DNA of 64,000 bases from Glutamicibacter nicotianae. Lineage in GTDB: Bacteria > Actinomycetota > Actinomycetes > Actinomycetales > Micrococcaceae. Made by a program: the position numbers and the translations under genes. The notes beneath the pieces were generated by a model, which was not told the origin of the DNA, made no database searches, and was given only the letters and a program-made list of their open reading frames with translations. Below are positions 1-8,683 of the stretch, one piece after another; within the stretch, counting starts at the first letter, position 1; each line of letters starts with the position of its first letter. The DNA lies in assembly GCF_006539525.1 (NCBI RefSeq), contig NZ_BJNE01000008.1, forward strand, positions 88,953 to 152,952, in the 5' to 3' direction.

Positions 1-2
1 CG

Positions 3-323
3 CAGCTATCGGCCGACGCAGGGGAGCAAGTGCAATTGGCGGCTCGCGTTGCCGGAACCTGGCCGGAAGCAAGGATCCCGCAGGACTTGGCCGGCGCCCT
101 GGATGACGCCGATGATCTGGAAGAGGTATGGGCGGGGCTCACCCCGATGGCCCGCTGGGAATGGGTCCGCTGGGTCGAAGCGACCAAGAACCCTTCCACG
201 CGTGAACGCCGAGTGGATGTCAGCATTTCCAAGCTGCGCGATGGCAAGCGCCGCCCGTGCTGCTTCGACTTGTCCTCGTGCACCGATCCCGGGGTGTCAA
301 AGAGCGGAAAGCTCATCCAGTAG
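3..323 (+). CDS. YdeI/OmpD-associated family protein, C-terminal part
   Basis: The frame is open from the first base of the window, so the start lies upstream and only about 106 C-terminal residues are visible. The visible part begins in the end of a DUF1905-like beta domain (WPEARIPQDL) and continues into the YdeI-type region, recognised by the run ARWEWVRWVEATKNP, where the two Trp-rich turns and the K-N-P are typical. The family is widespread in actinobacteria, and its biochemical role is not established; the name bacteriocin protection comes from one member. The 3' end overlaps the end of the convergent small membrane ORF by 27 bases. The family call is fairly sure, the function is not. 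Confidence 0.75.
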   Translation, partial: QLSADAGEQVQLAARVAGTWPEARIPQDLAGALDDADDLEEVWAGLTPMARWEWVRWVEATKNPSTRERRVDVSISKLRDGKRRPCCFDLSSCTDPGVSKSGKLIQ

Positions 324-479
324 CGGAAGGCTTCGTGCGGCAGATTCGATGCCGGACCCCGGAGGGGGTGGCGGGCCGGTAAAGAGGCTGAGCACTCCGC
401 TGGACATGACGATCAGGCCCAGGGCAACGAGCAGGGCGATGATTGCCGTGACCTTGGCGGGCCATTTGCGCATGTTCAT
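297..479 (-). CDS. small single-span membrane protein, translationally coupled to the LacI regulator
   Basis: A 60-residue product with a Lys/Arg N-terminus (MNMRKWPAKV) and one clear membrane helix (about residues 9-30), then a Pro-rich GPPPPPG linker and a short tail. Its start lies 4 bases after the stop of the LacI-type gene, and an AGGAGG ribosome site sits over that stop, which argues for real coupled translation. I recognise no family. The 3' end overlaps the upstream convergent gene by 27 bases. It could be an over-called small ORF, but the ribosome site and hydrophobic profile favour a real gene. Confidence 0.5.
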   Translation of the reverse strand: MNMRKWPAKVTAIIALLVALGLIVMSSGVLSLFTGPPPPPGSGIESAARSLPLLDELSAL

Positions 480-482
480 CGG

Positions 483-1532
483 TTAGCCTCCTGCGTTTTC
501 CAGTGTCGATCCGCGGACAACCAGTGAACTTGGCAGCGTGGTCTGCAGTGGATCAGGGGATTTCCCATCGAGCAGCGCACGCAGTTTCAGTGCGGCTTGG
601 CGCCCGACTTCCTGGGCATTGAGTTCCACGGTGGTGATGGATGGGTTGGAAGTCGCCGAGTAGGGCAGATCGTCGAATCCGGCCACCGCAAGCTGCTGCG
701 GGATGCTGAGGCCAAGCTGGCGGGAGGCATGCAGCACGCCGAACGCGTGGTTGTCGGTTGCGCATCCCAGCGCGGTTACGCCGGCTTCCCGCCACGTGGG
801 CCAGTGCTGGCTGAAAGCCGCCGAAGCCGCGGCGACGTCGATCATCGAGCTGGCGACAGAAGCAGGCAGGACCTCGATGCCGTATTCCTTGGCCGCTGCC
901 AAGAACGCTTCGCGGCGCACGGCCAAGGTCTCGGTGCCGGTGCTCGCATCCAGGTAGGCGGCCCTGGTGTGTCCCTGTGCGGCGAAATGGGCTGCGACAT
1001 CCCGCGCGCCCTGGGCGACATCCATATTCACTGCGGGAATCGCCGGATCGATGCCCGGGGCATCCAGGGCCACCAGGGGAAGGGTGCTGGAGATTTCTTC
1101 GAGGAAGTCCTGGCTCGGGGCATGGACCAGCAGCCCGGCCGGGCGAAGACCCATGATCTTCCTGGTCTCGCTGGCACTGGGGGAGACTCCGGCATCGGTG
1201 ACCGAGAGCAGTAGCTGGTAGTCGCTGGCCAGGACCGAGCGCACGCCGGCGATGACCTTGGCGAAGAACGGGTTGGAGATGTCCGGGGCCACCAGGACGA
1301 CCAGCGAGCTGACGCCCTTGGCCAGCGAGCTGCCGATGCTGTCGACGAAGTAGCCCAGCTCGCGAATTGACTCGCGCACGCGCTGTTCATTCGCGGCCGA
1401 TACCCGGCCCGCTGATTTTCCGTTGGCAACAAGTGAGACCGTTGCGGTGGAAACGCCGGCGTGTTCGGCGACCATTGCTGCGGTGACGCGGCGCGGAGCG
1501 CGCGAGTTGCCGGACTTTTCACCATTCTTCAT
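483..1532 (-). CDS. LacI-family transcriptional regulator
   Basis: A repressor of about 349 residues. The N-terminal LacI helix-turn-helix reads VTAAMVAEHAGVSTATVSLV, with the hinge helix region ending at ESIRELGYF. It is followed by a periplasmic-binding-protein-like sensor domain (SLVVLVAPDISNPFF, then FDDLPYS and TTVELNAQEVG near the end). I chose the ATG at 1532 rather than an upstream GTG because TACGAT lies exactly 6 bases before it, the leaderless pattern seen repeatedly in this window. It is divergent from a nucleoside hydrolase, and a palindrome of LacI type lies between them, so the likely role is control of nucleoside use. The effector is not known; a purine or nucleoside, or a sugar, is possible. 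Confidence 0.88.
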   Translation of the reverse strand: MKNGEKSGNSRAPRRVTAAMVAEHAGVSTATVSLVANGKSAGRVSAANEQRVRESIRELGYFVDSIGSSLAKGVSSLVVLVAPDISNPFFAKVIAGVRSVLASDYQLLLSVTDAGVSPSASETRKIMGLRPAGLLVHAPSQDFLEEISSTLPLVALDAPGIDPAIPAVNMDVAQGARDVAAHFAAQGHTRAAYLDASTGTETLAVRREAFLAAAKEYGIEVLPASVASSMIDVAAASAAFSQHWPTWREAGVTALGCATDNHAFGVLHASRQLGLSIPQQLAVAGFDDLPYSATSNPSITTVELNAQEVGRQAALKLRALLDGKSPDPLQTTLPSSLVVRGSTLENAGG

Positions 1533-1573
1533 GGCTCCATCGTAGTCGGAATCGCGGTGCGCCACCGCTTTTA

Positions 1574-1587
1574 GTTAAGCGCTTGAC
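1574..1587. promoter_or_regulatory. LacI-type operator in the divergent regulator/nucleoside hydrolase promoter
   Basis: GTTAAGCGCTTGAC is palindromic except for one base pair (arms GTTAAGC and GCTTGAC), with the AAGCGCTT core and central CpG typical of LacI-family sites. It overlaps a candidate -35 TTGACG (1583-1588), followed 17 bases later by AAGAAT (1606-1611), pointing toward the nucleoside hydrolase. Binding here would block that promoter. The adjacent LacI-type protein is the obvious ligand; this is inference. Confidence 0.65.
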
Positions 1588-1683
1588 GAAAGTGCGCGGG
1601 CGCGAAAGAATTATCAATGGATGACTATCCGCCCTCCACGACTTAGCTGCCGGCCGTCAGCCGGCAGAGCGAAAGAAGAATCC

Positions 1684-2655
1684 ATGACCCAGGACAGCAA
1701 TGCCCCGCGCAAGATCATTTTGGACTGCGACCCGGGCCATGACGACGCCGTGGCAATGATTCTTGCCCATGGCAATCCAAAAATCGAGCTGCTGGCGGTG
1801 ACCACCGTGGCCGGCAACCAGACCCTGGACAAGGTCACTGCCAACGCGCTGGCCGTCGGCACCATCGCCGGGATCACCGGCATTCCCTTCGCGGCAGGCT
1901 GCGCCCGCCCGCTGGTGCGCGAGGTGGAAACCGCCGGAGAGGTCCACGGGGATTCCGGGATGGACGGACCAGCGCAGCCGGAATCGAGCATCGAGCTTGA
2001 TGAACGCCACGCAGTGGACGTCATCATCGATCTGGTGATGAGCCATGAACCCGGTGAAATCACCCTGGTGCCCACCGGCGCCTTGACCAATATCGCCTTG
2101 GCCGCCCGGAAGGAACCGCGCATCGTCGAACGCGTGCGCGAAGTGGTGCTGATGGGCGGCGGCTACCACACCGGCAACTGGTCGGCGGTGGCTGAATTCA
2201 ATATCAAGATCGACCCCGAGGCAGCGCACATCGTCTTCAACGAGGCCTGGCCGGTAGTCATGGTCGGCTTGGACCTGACCCACCAGGCGCTGGCCACCAC
2301 CGAGGTGGTCGAGCGCATCGAGAAGATCGGCACCGGGCCATCGACCTTCGTGAGCGAGCTGATGGACTTCTTCGCCCAGGCCTACCGCGACCACCAGGGC
2401 TTCGACGCGCCGCCGGTGCATGACCCGTGCGCCGTGGCCTACGTGATCGACCCGGATGTGGTGCGTACCGTCAAGGCGCCGGTGAGCGTCGAGCTGCGTG
2501 GCGAGCTGACCTTGGGAATGACCGTCACGGACTTCCGTGCGCCGGCTTCCGCCGACTGCAATACCTCGGTGGCAGTGGACCTGGACCACGAAGGCTTCTG
2601 GAATCTGGTGGTAGACGCGCTGGAACGTATCGGCGAGGTCACGCTCGGAAAATAG
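1684..2655 (+). CDS. inosine-uridine preferring nucleoside hydrolase
   Basis: Hydrolyses the N-glycosidic bond of ribonucleosides to ribose and free base for salvage or carbon use. The 323-residue protein carries the calcium/substrate motif DCDPGHDDA at residues 14-22, the inner FNIKIDPEAAH segment, and VHDPCAVAY toward the C-terminus, all hallmarks of the IU-NH superfamily. The DCDPGHDDA form resembles the RihA/RihB type. An in-frame ATG at 1621 would add 21 residues without family homology; the ATG at 1684 follows the purine-rich stretch GCGAAAGAAGAATCC and fits the family N-terminus. Expression is likely under the divergent LacI-type regulator. Substrate preference cannot be read from sequence. 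Confidence 0.9.
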   Translation: MTQDSNAPRKIILDCDPGHDDAVAMILAHGNPKIELLAVTTVAGNQTLDKVTANALAVGTIAGITGIPFAAGCARPLVREVETAGEVHGDSGMDGPAQPESSIELDERHAVDVIIDLVMSHEPGEITLVPTGALTNIALAARKEPRIVERVREVVLMGGGYHTGNWSAVAEFNIKIDPEAAHIVFNEAWPVVMVGLDLTHQALATTEVVERIEKIGTGPSTFVSELMDFFAQAYRDHQGFDAPPVHDPCAVAYVIDPDVVRTVKAPVSVELRGELTLGMTVTDFRAPASADCNTSVAVDLDHEGFWNLVVDALERIGEVTLGK

Positions 2656-2741
2656 AACAACTTTGCGCAATGTGGGGCAGGTCAATGCCAATCGCGCCTA
2701 GACCTGCATAAACTGGAGGAAATCGCAGAGCAGGAGGCACC

Positions 2742-3440
2742 ATGGCGGAAAAAACCCCGCACCAGAACGTGACTTTCCCTTCTTCAGGTACGCAAGCGCA
2801 CGGCTATCTCGCATTGCCCGAGTCCGGCAAGGGGCCCGGAGTGATCGTGATCCAGGAATGGTGGGGGCTGACCGACCATATCCGCGACGTGGCAGACCGG
2901 CTGGCTGCGCAGGGTTTCGTAGCGCTGGCCCCTGACCTCTATGGCGGCTGGATCACCCATGATGGCGAGGAAGCCGGGCAGATGATGTCGCAGCTCCCGG
3001 AAGCAGTCGGTGCCCAGCTGCTGGGCGGCGCGGTGGACTACCTGCTGGCCAATGAGCATGTCACCAGCCAGAAGCTCGGCGTCATCGGCTTCTGCATGGG
3101 CGGCGGATTCGTGCTGCAGATGGCAGCCCAGCAAGGCGAGAAAATTGCCGCGGCCGTTCCTTTCTACGGTGTCGGCCAGGGCGTTCCCAACGATTTTTCC
3201 GGTGTCCGCGCCGCCATCCAGGGCCACTACGCGAACCTGGACCAGATGTATCCACCAGAGCAGGCAAGGGCCCAGGAAGAGCAGATCCGCCGGGAATCAG
3301 GCGCGGAAGTCCAGTACTTCTACTACGACGCCAATCATGCCTTCCACAACGACGAGAACCCTGCCGGCAACTACGATCCGCAGCAGGCAGCCGTCGCATG
3401 GCAGCGCGCCGTGGACTTTTTGCAGGCTAAAGTGGCCTGA
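2742..3440 (+). CDS. dienelactone hydrolase family protein
   Basis: A 232-residue alpha/beta hydrolase of the dienelactone hydrolase family. The nucleophile is the Cys in GFCMGGGF, the acid probably an Asp/Glu in the following strand, and the His lies in ANHAFHN near the end, giving the Cys-Asp-His triad typical of the family. IQEWWGL near the start is also a family mark. It has a strong ribosome site (AGGAGG, 6 bases before the ATG). No aromatic-ring genes are next to it, so a general carboxymethylenebutenolidase-like or esterase role is as likely as a part in chlorocatechol or protocatechuate breakdown. Confidence 0.85.
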   Translation: MAEKTPHQNVTFPSSGTQAHGYLALPESGKGPGVIVIQEWWGLTDHIRDVADRLAAQGFVALAPDLYGGWITHDGEEAGQMMSQLPEAVGAQLLGGAVDYLLANEHVTSQKLGVIGFCMGGGFVLQMAAQQGEKIAAAVPFYGVGQGVPNDFSGVRAAIQGHYANLDQMYPPEQARAQEEQIRRESGAEVQYFYYDANHAFHNDENPAGNYDPQQAAVAWQRAVDFLQAKVA

Positions 3441-3449
3441 AGGCCATAA

Positions 3450-3465
3450 AGTGTCTTACATCACT
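3450..3465 (+). promoter_or_regulatory. possible CRP/GlxR-type site upstream of the universal stress gene
   Basis: AGTGTCTTACATCACT matches the actinobacterial CRP/GlxR pattern TGTGAnnTAnnTCACA at 9 of 12 fixed positions and is centred about 38 bases before the universal stress protein start. A cAMP-linked stress signal would be reasonable, but the match is partial and the promoter itself is not clearly seen. Confidence 0.3.
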
Positions 3466-3495
3466 TAAAACATCACTCATGTGAAGGAGAACAAT

Positions 3496-3927
3496 ATGTC
3501 TGAAACCATCATCGTAGGCGTCGACGGTTCCGAAACCGCACAGCGCGCAGCCCGCCGCGCCGCAGAACTCGCCGTCAAGCTGGACGCTGACCTGGTGGTC
3601 ATCACCGCTCACGCATCGGATAACACCGAGGTCGTTTCCATCGGTTCCGATACCTGGATCCTGGACGACGCCGAGCAGGCCCGCAAGCTCGCCCAGCGCG
3701 TGGCCAACGACGTGAAGAACGCCGTACCAGGCGTGAAGATCAGCGCTGCTGCCGGACACGGCAAGCCAGGCGACGTGCTGATCTCCGACGCCGAGGACCG
3801 CAAGGCTTCGATGATCGTCGTCGGCAACGTCGGCATGAAGGGCCTGGGCCGCGTGCTCGGTTCCGTTGCTTCCTCGGTCGCCCACTCGGCACCATGCGAC
3901 GTGCTGGTCGTGAAGACCGACAAGTAG
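3496..3927 (+). CDS. universal stress protein (UspA family)
   Basis: A single-domain Usp of 143 residues: begins IIVGVDGSETAQRA and ends with the nucleotide-binding pattern GNVGMKGLGRVLGSVAS, close to the G-2X-G-9X-G-S signature of ATP-binding Usp proteins. Such proteins are made under starvation or hypoxia and act in the cytoplasm as ATP-dependent regulators; the partner is unknown. I took the ATG at 3496 behind GAAGGAGA and rejected the GTG at 3481, since that GTG lies in front of the ribosome site. A strong hairpin follows the gene, so it is probably monocistronic. Confidence 0.9.
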   Translation: MSETIIVGVDGSETAQRAARRAAELAVKLDADLVVITAHASDNTEVVSIGSDTWILDDAEQARKLAQRVANDVKNAVPGVKISAAAGHGKPGDVLISDAEDRKASMIVVGNVGMKGLGRVLGSVASSVAHSAPCDVLVVKTDK

Positions 3928-3947
3928 GCCTCCAAGCTTGCGCAAGC

Positions 3948-3981
3948 GCAGGCGGGCACCGGTGCACCGGTGCCCGCCTGC
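3948..3981. terminator. hairpin terminator after the universal stress gene
   Basis: A 34-base perfect palindrome: GCAGGCGGGCACCGGTG followed at once by its reverse complement. In RNA this gives a 15-pair GC-rich stem with a 4-base loop. No long U tract follows (ACCATTTAACC), as is common for high-GC actinobacterial terminators. Confidence 0.7.
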
Positions 3982-4014
3982 ACCATTTAACCCGGCAGCG
4001 CGTAGGCTTAACCC

Positions 4015-4731
4015 GTGCAGAAACTTCGAATCGCCTACGTCACCGGCGTCACCCCCGGCAAATGGATGGACCGCTTCCAGGAGCGCTATCCGGCCATCGA
4101 GCTGAAAGCCTGGCGCCTTGATGAGGGGGAAATCCTGGACCTGCTGGCCACCGGCGAGGCCGACGCGGTGTTCGTGCGCTACCGCGGGGATTCGCCCAAG
4201 GACGCGACGCGCCACGTCATCCCGCTCTATGAGGAGCTCGAAGTGGTCTGCGCGGGCAAGGACCACGATGTGGAGTACTACGAGGAATCAGTGCCGCTGG
4301 ACATCGTCGAGTCGTTTCCGCAACTGGACCTGGCCGATTACCCTCAATCCGTGGGCGGCATTCCGGTAGCGATGGAGGTCGTGGCCTCTGGAGCCCAGGT
4401 GCTGCGCACCACGCAGTCAATCGCCCGGCTCTTCGCCCGCAAGGACGTGGTGGTGCGCCTCATCGAAGACGGCTCGCCAACCCAGGTCGGCATCGCCTGG
4501 CCGACCGCCACTGAGGACACTGCAGTGCTCGAGGAATTCATCGGCATCGTGCGCGGACGCACCGCCAGCTCCTCGCGGCAGAATTCGGTGCGCAACCAGG
4601 AGCAGAAGGCCAAGCGCATCAACGAGCAGAAGAAAGCCAAGGAAAGGGCCAAAGCCAAGGCAAAACAGCAGGCCAAGAGCCCATCCAAGAAGCCGCAAGG
4701 GGCCAAGGCCAAGCCACGCAAGCGCCACTGA
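4015..4731 (+). CDS. LysR-type effector-binding domain protein without a DNA-binding domain, Lys-rich tail
   Basis: The 238-residue product matches only the effector-binding half of LysR-type regulators: KLRIAYVTG, then GEADAVFVRY and PLYEELEVVCAGKDH, the second Rossmann-like subdomain, and VQIAW-like PTQVGIAW. There is no N-terminal winged helix; the start is fixed by TAGGCT 6 bases before the GTG (leaderless pattern). From about residue 185 a very basic tail (NEQKKAKERAKAKAKQQ and on to KPRKRH) takes over, which could bind nucleic acid or be disordered. Such stand-alone domains occur in related actinobacteria; the ligand and role are unknown. Confidence 0.75.
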   Translation: MQKLRIAYVTGVTPGKWMDRFQERYPAIELKAWRLDEGEILDLLATGEADAVFVRYRGDSPKDATRHVIPLYEELEVVCAGKDHDVEYYEESVPLDIVESFPQLDLADYPQSVGGIPVAMEVVASGAQVLRTTQSIARLFARKDVVVRLIEDGSPTQVGIAWPTATEDTAVLEEFIGIVRGRTASSSRQNSVRNQEQKAKRINEQKKAKERAKAKAKQQAKSPSKKPQGAKAKPRKRH

Positions 4732-4773
4732 CAATCCATCACGTGACGCAGGTTACGTGAGAGAGTTAGGGGT

Positions 4774-5562
<789 letters not shown>

Positions 5563-5576
5563 CCGGGCGGCCAGCC

Positions 5577-6242
5577 ATGCACTACGGGGCGCACCGGGAC
5601 CAGTACGTCCAGTTCTACGAGCCCGAACGCATCACCGCCCGCGGAGCGGTGATGATCATCCACGGCGGATACTGGCGTGAGAAGTACACGGCCAGCCTCG
5701 GCGTGCCCTTGGCGCAGGATCTCGCTGCCCGCGGGATTCCCGCCTACAACCTCGAATACCGGCGCGGGCCGGGCAGTGCGGCGAAAATGCTGGCCGATGC
5801 CCGGCTCGCCCTGGGCCTGGTCAAGGAAGAAGGGCCGATCACGCTCATCGGCCATTCGGCCGGGGCCCAGCTGGCCTGCGTGCTGGCAGCCCATGACCAG
5901 CGGGTCTCCCAGGTGATCAGCCAGGCCGGGGTGCTGGACCTGGAAACCGCCCAGCGGCTGAAGCTCAGCGACAGCGCGGTGGAGGAGATGCTCGGCGGTG
6001 CGCCACTGGGCGCCTGCAATCCGGTGGAATTATGGCCAATGCCTGCCCGTGTCGTAATCTTTCATGGACGGGACGATGGCGATGTTCCGCCAAGAATTGC
6101 CCGCATCGCGGCCCAGAAAGCGGCTGCGCTCGGACAGGAGCACAGCTTCTCGCTGTTCGACGGCGACCACTACACCTGGATCGATCCGCACAGCAGCCAA
6201 TGGGCTGCCTGCGTGCGGGCCCTGTCCCCACTGCACTACTGA
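5577..6242 (+). CDS. alpha/beta hydrolase, kynurenine formamidase/esterase-like
   Basis: A 221-residue serine hydrolase. The HGGYW oxyanion motif follows strand 3, the nucleophile is the Ser of IGHSAGAQLA, the Asp candidates lie in FHGRDDGDVPP, and the His in DGDHYTWIDP. HGGYW plus GHSAG is the arrangement of arylformamidases (KynB-like) and small esterases. No other kynurenine genes are near, so the substrate remains open. It lies between the crotonase and a PfkB kinase, with 15- and 9-base gaps, in one probable operon. Confidence 0.8.
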   Translation: MHYGAHRDQYVQFYEPERITARGAVMIIHGGYWREKYTASLGVPLAQDLAARGIPAYNLEYRRGPGSAAKMLADARLALGLVKEEGPITLIGHSAGAQLACVLAAHDQRVSQVISQAGVLDLETAQRLKLSDSAVEEMLGGAPLGACNPVELWPMPARVVIFHGRDDGDVPPRIARIAAQKAAALGQEHSFSLFDGDHYTWIDPHSSQWAACVRALSPLHY

Positions 6243-6251
6243 AGGAGCAGC

Positions 6252-7151
6252 ATGAACCCGACGGTGATCGGCGAGGCCCTCGTTGACGTCCTGGCCTCCG
6301 GCATTGCCCCAGCCCAGGAGTTCGTCGGGGGCAGCCCGCTGAACGTCGCGGTGGCGCTCTCCCGGCTGGGCTACCCGGGGACCCTGATCTCCCGCTGGGG
6401 CGCCGATGACAAGGGCCGGAAGATCGAGCAGTACCTGCAGGAGAACAACGTGGCCTACCTGGGCGGGGCCGACGACCAGGCCACCGTCATCGCCCACGGC
6501 ATCCTCGACCCGGCCGGCGGCGCGGCCTTCGCGTTCAATGCCTACTGGCAGATGCCGACCATCGGTCCGGAGCTGGCCCAGGACGCCGAGCTGGTGCACA
6601 CCGGCTCCATCGCCACCCTGTTCAGCCCCGAAGAGCTGCTCCCGCTGCTCTCGGCGGCGCGCACCCACGCCACCATCAGCTACGACCCGAACCTGCGCCC
6701 GTCGCTGGTGACCAACCATGCGCAGACCGTCGCCGAGGTCGAGCGCTTCGTCGGCCAGGCCGACGTGGTGCGGGTTTCCGGCATCGATTTGAAGTGGCTG
6801 TACCCGATGCGCTCGGTCCAGGACTCGGCTCGGGCCTGGCTGGACATGGGTCCGGCGATCGTGGTTTCCACCGCAGGCTCGCGCGGCTCCTGGGGAGTGG
6901 TCCGCGCCGGCGACGCCGAATTCACTGCTCCCTCGGTCGAGGTGACCGATACTGTGGGGGCCGGCGACACGTTCACCGCGGCGCTGCTGTGCTGGCTGGC
7001 CGAGCACGGACTGATTGGCGCGGCCAACCGGGAGAAGCTGAACCAGCTGCAGATTGGCGAGTTGTCCCAGGCCCTGGAATTCGCGGCCATGGCCGCCGCG
7101 GTGACCGTGCAGCGTGCCGGAGCGAATCCGCCGCGCCGCCAGGAGCTGTAG
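6252..7151 (+). CDS. PfkB-family sugar kinase (fructokinase-like)
   Basis: A ribokinase-fold kinase of 299 residues that phosphorylates a sugar or similar alcohol with ATP. Near the N-terminus it has GEALVDVLASG and the substrate-binding VGGSPLNVAVALSRLG; near the C-terminus the anion hole and catalytic base DTVGAGDTFTAALL. The G-E-A-L-V-D start and GGSPLN order resemble fructokinases. An AAGGAG ribosome site precedes the ATG. It abuts the HAD phosphatase gene, which starts at the base after its stop, so the two are co-transcribed and probably translationally coupled. Confidence 0.88.
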   Translation: MNPTVIGEALVDVLASGIAPAQEFVGGSPLNVAVALSRLGYPGTLISRWGADDKGRKIEQYLQENNVAYLGGADDQATVIAHGILDPAGGAAFAFNAYWQMPTIGPELAQDAELVHTGSIATLFSPEELLPLLSAARTHATISYDPNLRPSLVTNHAQTVAEVERFVGQADVVRVSGIDLKWLYPMRSVQDSARAWLDMGPAIVVSTAGSRGSWGVVRAGDAEFTAPSVEVTDTVGAGDTFTAALLCWLAEHGLIGAANREKLNQLQIGELSQALEFAAMAAAVTVQRAGANPPRRQEL

Positions 7152-7946
7152 ATGATCAAGCTGATCGCGTCGGACCTCGACGGCACCATCGTCGCCAAGG
7201 ACGGCACCATTTCCGAGCGGACCAAGCGCGCTTTCATCGAGGCCCGCGAGTCCGGCATCCAGATTGTCTTCGTCACCGGACGCCCCTTCCGCTATCTCAC
7301 CCCGATCATCGATGCCTTCGGCGGGATGGGCAAGGTCATCTGCTCCAATGGCGCGGTGCTCTACGACCTGGAGCAGGATGAGGTGATCTGGTCGCGCACG
7401 CTCAGCGCGGCCACCGCGCGCAAGGCGAGCGAAATCATCCTGGAGCTGGAACCGAAGGCGGCCTTCGCCGCGGAGACCACCAAGGGGCTGCACCTGGGCG
7501 AAGGATTCGCCGACCGCCACCACAACTTCGGCGTGCAGGCGGTGCTGGATCTGACCAGCGACTCCATTGATTCCGAGGGCATCGTGAAGTTCCTTGCCCG
7601 CTCCCCGCACCTGCCGATCGACAAGTTCTATGCCTCGGCCGGGCCGCAGCTGGCCCAACTGGTTTCGGTGACCCATTCGGCCTTCGACGTGTCCCTGCTG
7701 GAAATGGCGCATGTGGATATCCACAAGGCCACCACGCTGCATGAGTACTGCCAGCGCCTGGGCATTGCCGCCGACGAGGTGATGGCCTTCGGCGACATGC
7801 CCAATGACATCGAAATGCTCGAATACGCGGGCCACGGCTACGCGATGTCCTCCGGGCACCCCACCACGCTGGCCTCCGCCCGATTCCGCGCGCCCTCGCT
7901 GGCCGAGGACGGGGTAGCCCAAGTCATCGAGGACCTGCTGAAATGA
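7152..7946 (+). CDS. Cof-type HAD-IIB hydrolase
   Basis: A 264-residue sugar phosphatase-like HAD protein. Motif I is SDLDGTIV with the nucleophile Asp, motif II is VTGRP, and motif IV is GDMPNDIEMLEYAGHGYAM; the large cap between them marks subfamily IIB (Cof/YidA type). These enzymes remove phosphate from sugar phosphates, nucleotides or cofactors. The gene begins right after the PfkB kinase and overlaps the next gene by 4 bases (ATGA), so it sits in the middle of a tight operon. Substrate unknown. Confidence 0.88.
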   Translation: MIKLIASDLDGTIVAKDGTISERTKRAFIEARESGIQIVFVTGRPFRYLTPIIDAFGGMGKVICSNGAVLYDLEQDEVIWSRTLSAATARKASEIILELEPKAAFAAETTKGLHLGEGFADRHHNFGVQAVLDLTSDSIDSEGIVKFLARSPHLPIDKFYASAGPQLAQLVSVTHSAFDVSLLEMAHVDIHKATTLHEYCQRLGIAADEVMAFGDMPNDIEMLEYAGHGYAMSSGHPTTLASARFRAPSLAEDGVAQVIEDLLK

Positions 7947-8662
7947 CCTACGCCTTTTCGCACCGAGGGGTGCGCACAGGGAACGAGGAGAATACGCTGC
8001 TCGCCTTCCAGCGCGCCGCGGAACTGGGCATCACCCACTTCGAATCGGACGTGCACGCCTCGGCGGATGGCACCGTCTACCTCTTCCACGACCACACCCT
8101 GGATCGGGTCACCGACGCCAGCGGGAATTTCAACGGCTTCACCGACGCACAGCTGGCAGAGGTCCGCGCCGGCGGGCAGCCGCTGTGCACGCTTGACGAG
8201 CTGCTTGATGCCTTTGGGCACGCCACGCTGAACCTGGACGTCAAGGACGAGCACGTGATCGGGCCGCTGGCCGAGCTCATCGAGCGACGGAAAGCCCACG
8301 GGCAGATTGCCCTGGCATCCTTCTCCACGGCACGCAGCGCCGCGGTGGGCCACCTGCTCTCCGCGCCGATCCGGCGCTCGCCGGGGCAACGCGAAATGGT
8401 TGCCATCTGGCTGTGCGCCCACCTGCTGGGCTGGGTTCCGAAGCGCCTGCTGGCGGGCTACTGGGCAGTCCAGGTGCCGCTGAAGCAGGGCATCTTGCCG
8501 GTGGCGACGCGCCGCTTCATCAAGGCGGTCCACCGCGCCGGCGCGCAGGTGCATGTCTGGGTCATCGATGACGAGCCGACAATGCGGCTGCTGATGGACC
8601 GCAAGGCCGACGCCATCATGAGCGATGACGCGGCCTTGCTGGTACGGGTTCTCGGCTCCTGA
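7943..8662 (+). CDS. glycerophosphodiester phosphodiesterase
   Basis: A cytoplasmic TIM-barrel GDPD of 239 residues: SHRGVRTGNEENTLLAF supplies the first catalytic His and the E-N-T motif, ESDVHASADGTVYLFHDHTL supplies the metal-binding Glu/Asp and the second catalytic His, and VHVWVIDDEPTM closes the barrel. It splits glycerophosphodiesters into glycerol-3-phosphate and an alcohol. No signal peptide. It is the last gene of the operon that starts with the crotonase. A short region with lower family similarity (residues 120-170) is present but the catalytic set is complete. Confidence 0.88.
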   Translation: MTYAFSHRGVRTGNEENTLLAFQRAAELGITHFESDVHASADGTVYLFHDHTLDRVTDASGNFNGFTDAQLAEVRAGGQPLCTLDELLDAFGHATLNLDVKDEHVIGPLAELIERRKAHGQIALASFSTARSAAVGHLLSAPIRRSPGQREMVAIWLCAHLLGWVPKRLLAGYWAVQVPLKQGILPVATRRFIKAVHRAGAQVHVWVIDDEPTMRLLMDRKADAIMSDDAALLVRVLGS

Positions 8663-8683
8663 ACCGAGCCTGCGAAATATGCC

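Noticed and set aside
3948..3981. 34-base palindrome as a recombination or attachment site
   Set aside because: No integrase, duplicated flanks or mobile gene; it lies just after a stop codon, as a terminator would.
6030..7922. A 630-codon open frame on the minus strand
   Set aside because: It is antisense to the alpha/beta hydrolase, PfkB kinase and HAD genes, has His/Arg/Gly-biased composition and no domain; a high-GC shadow frame.
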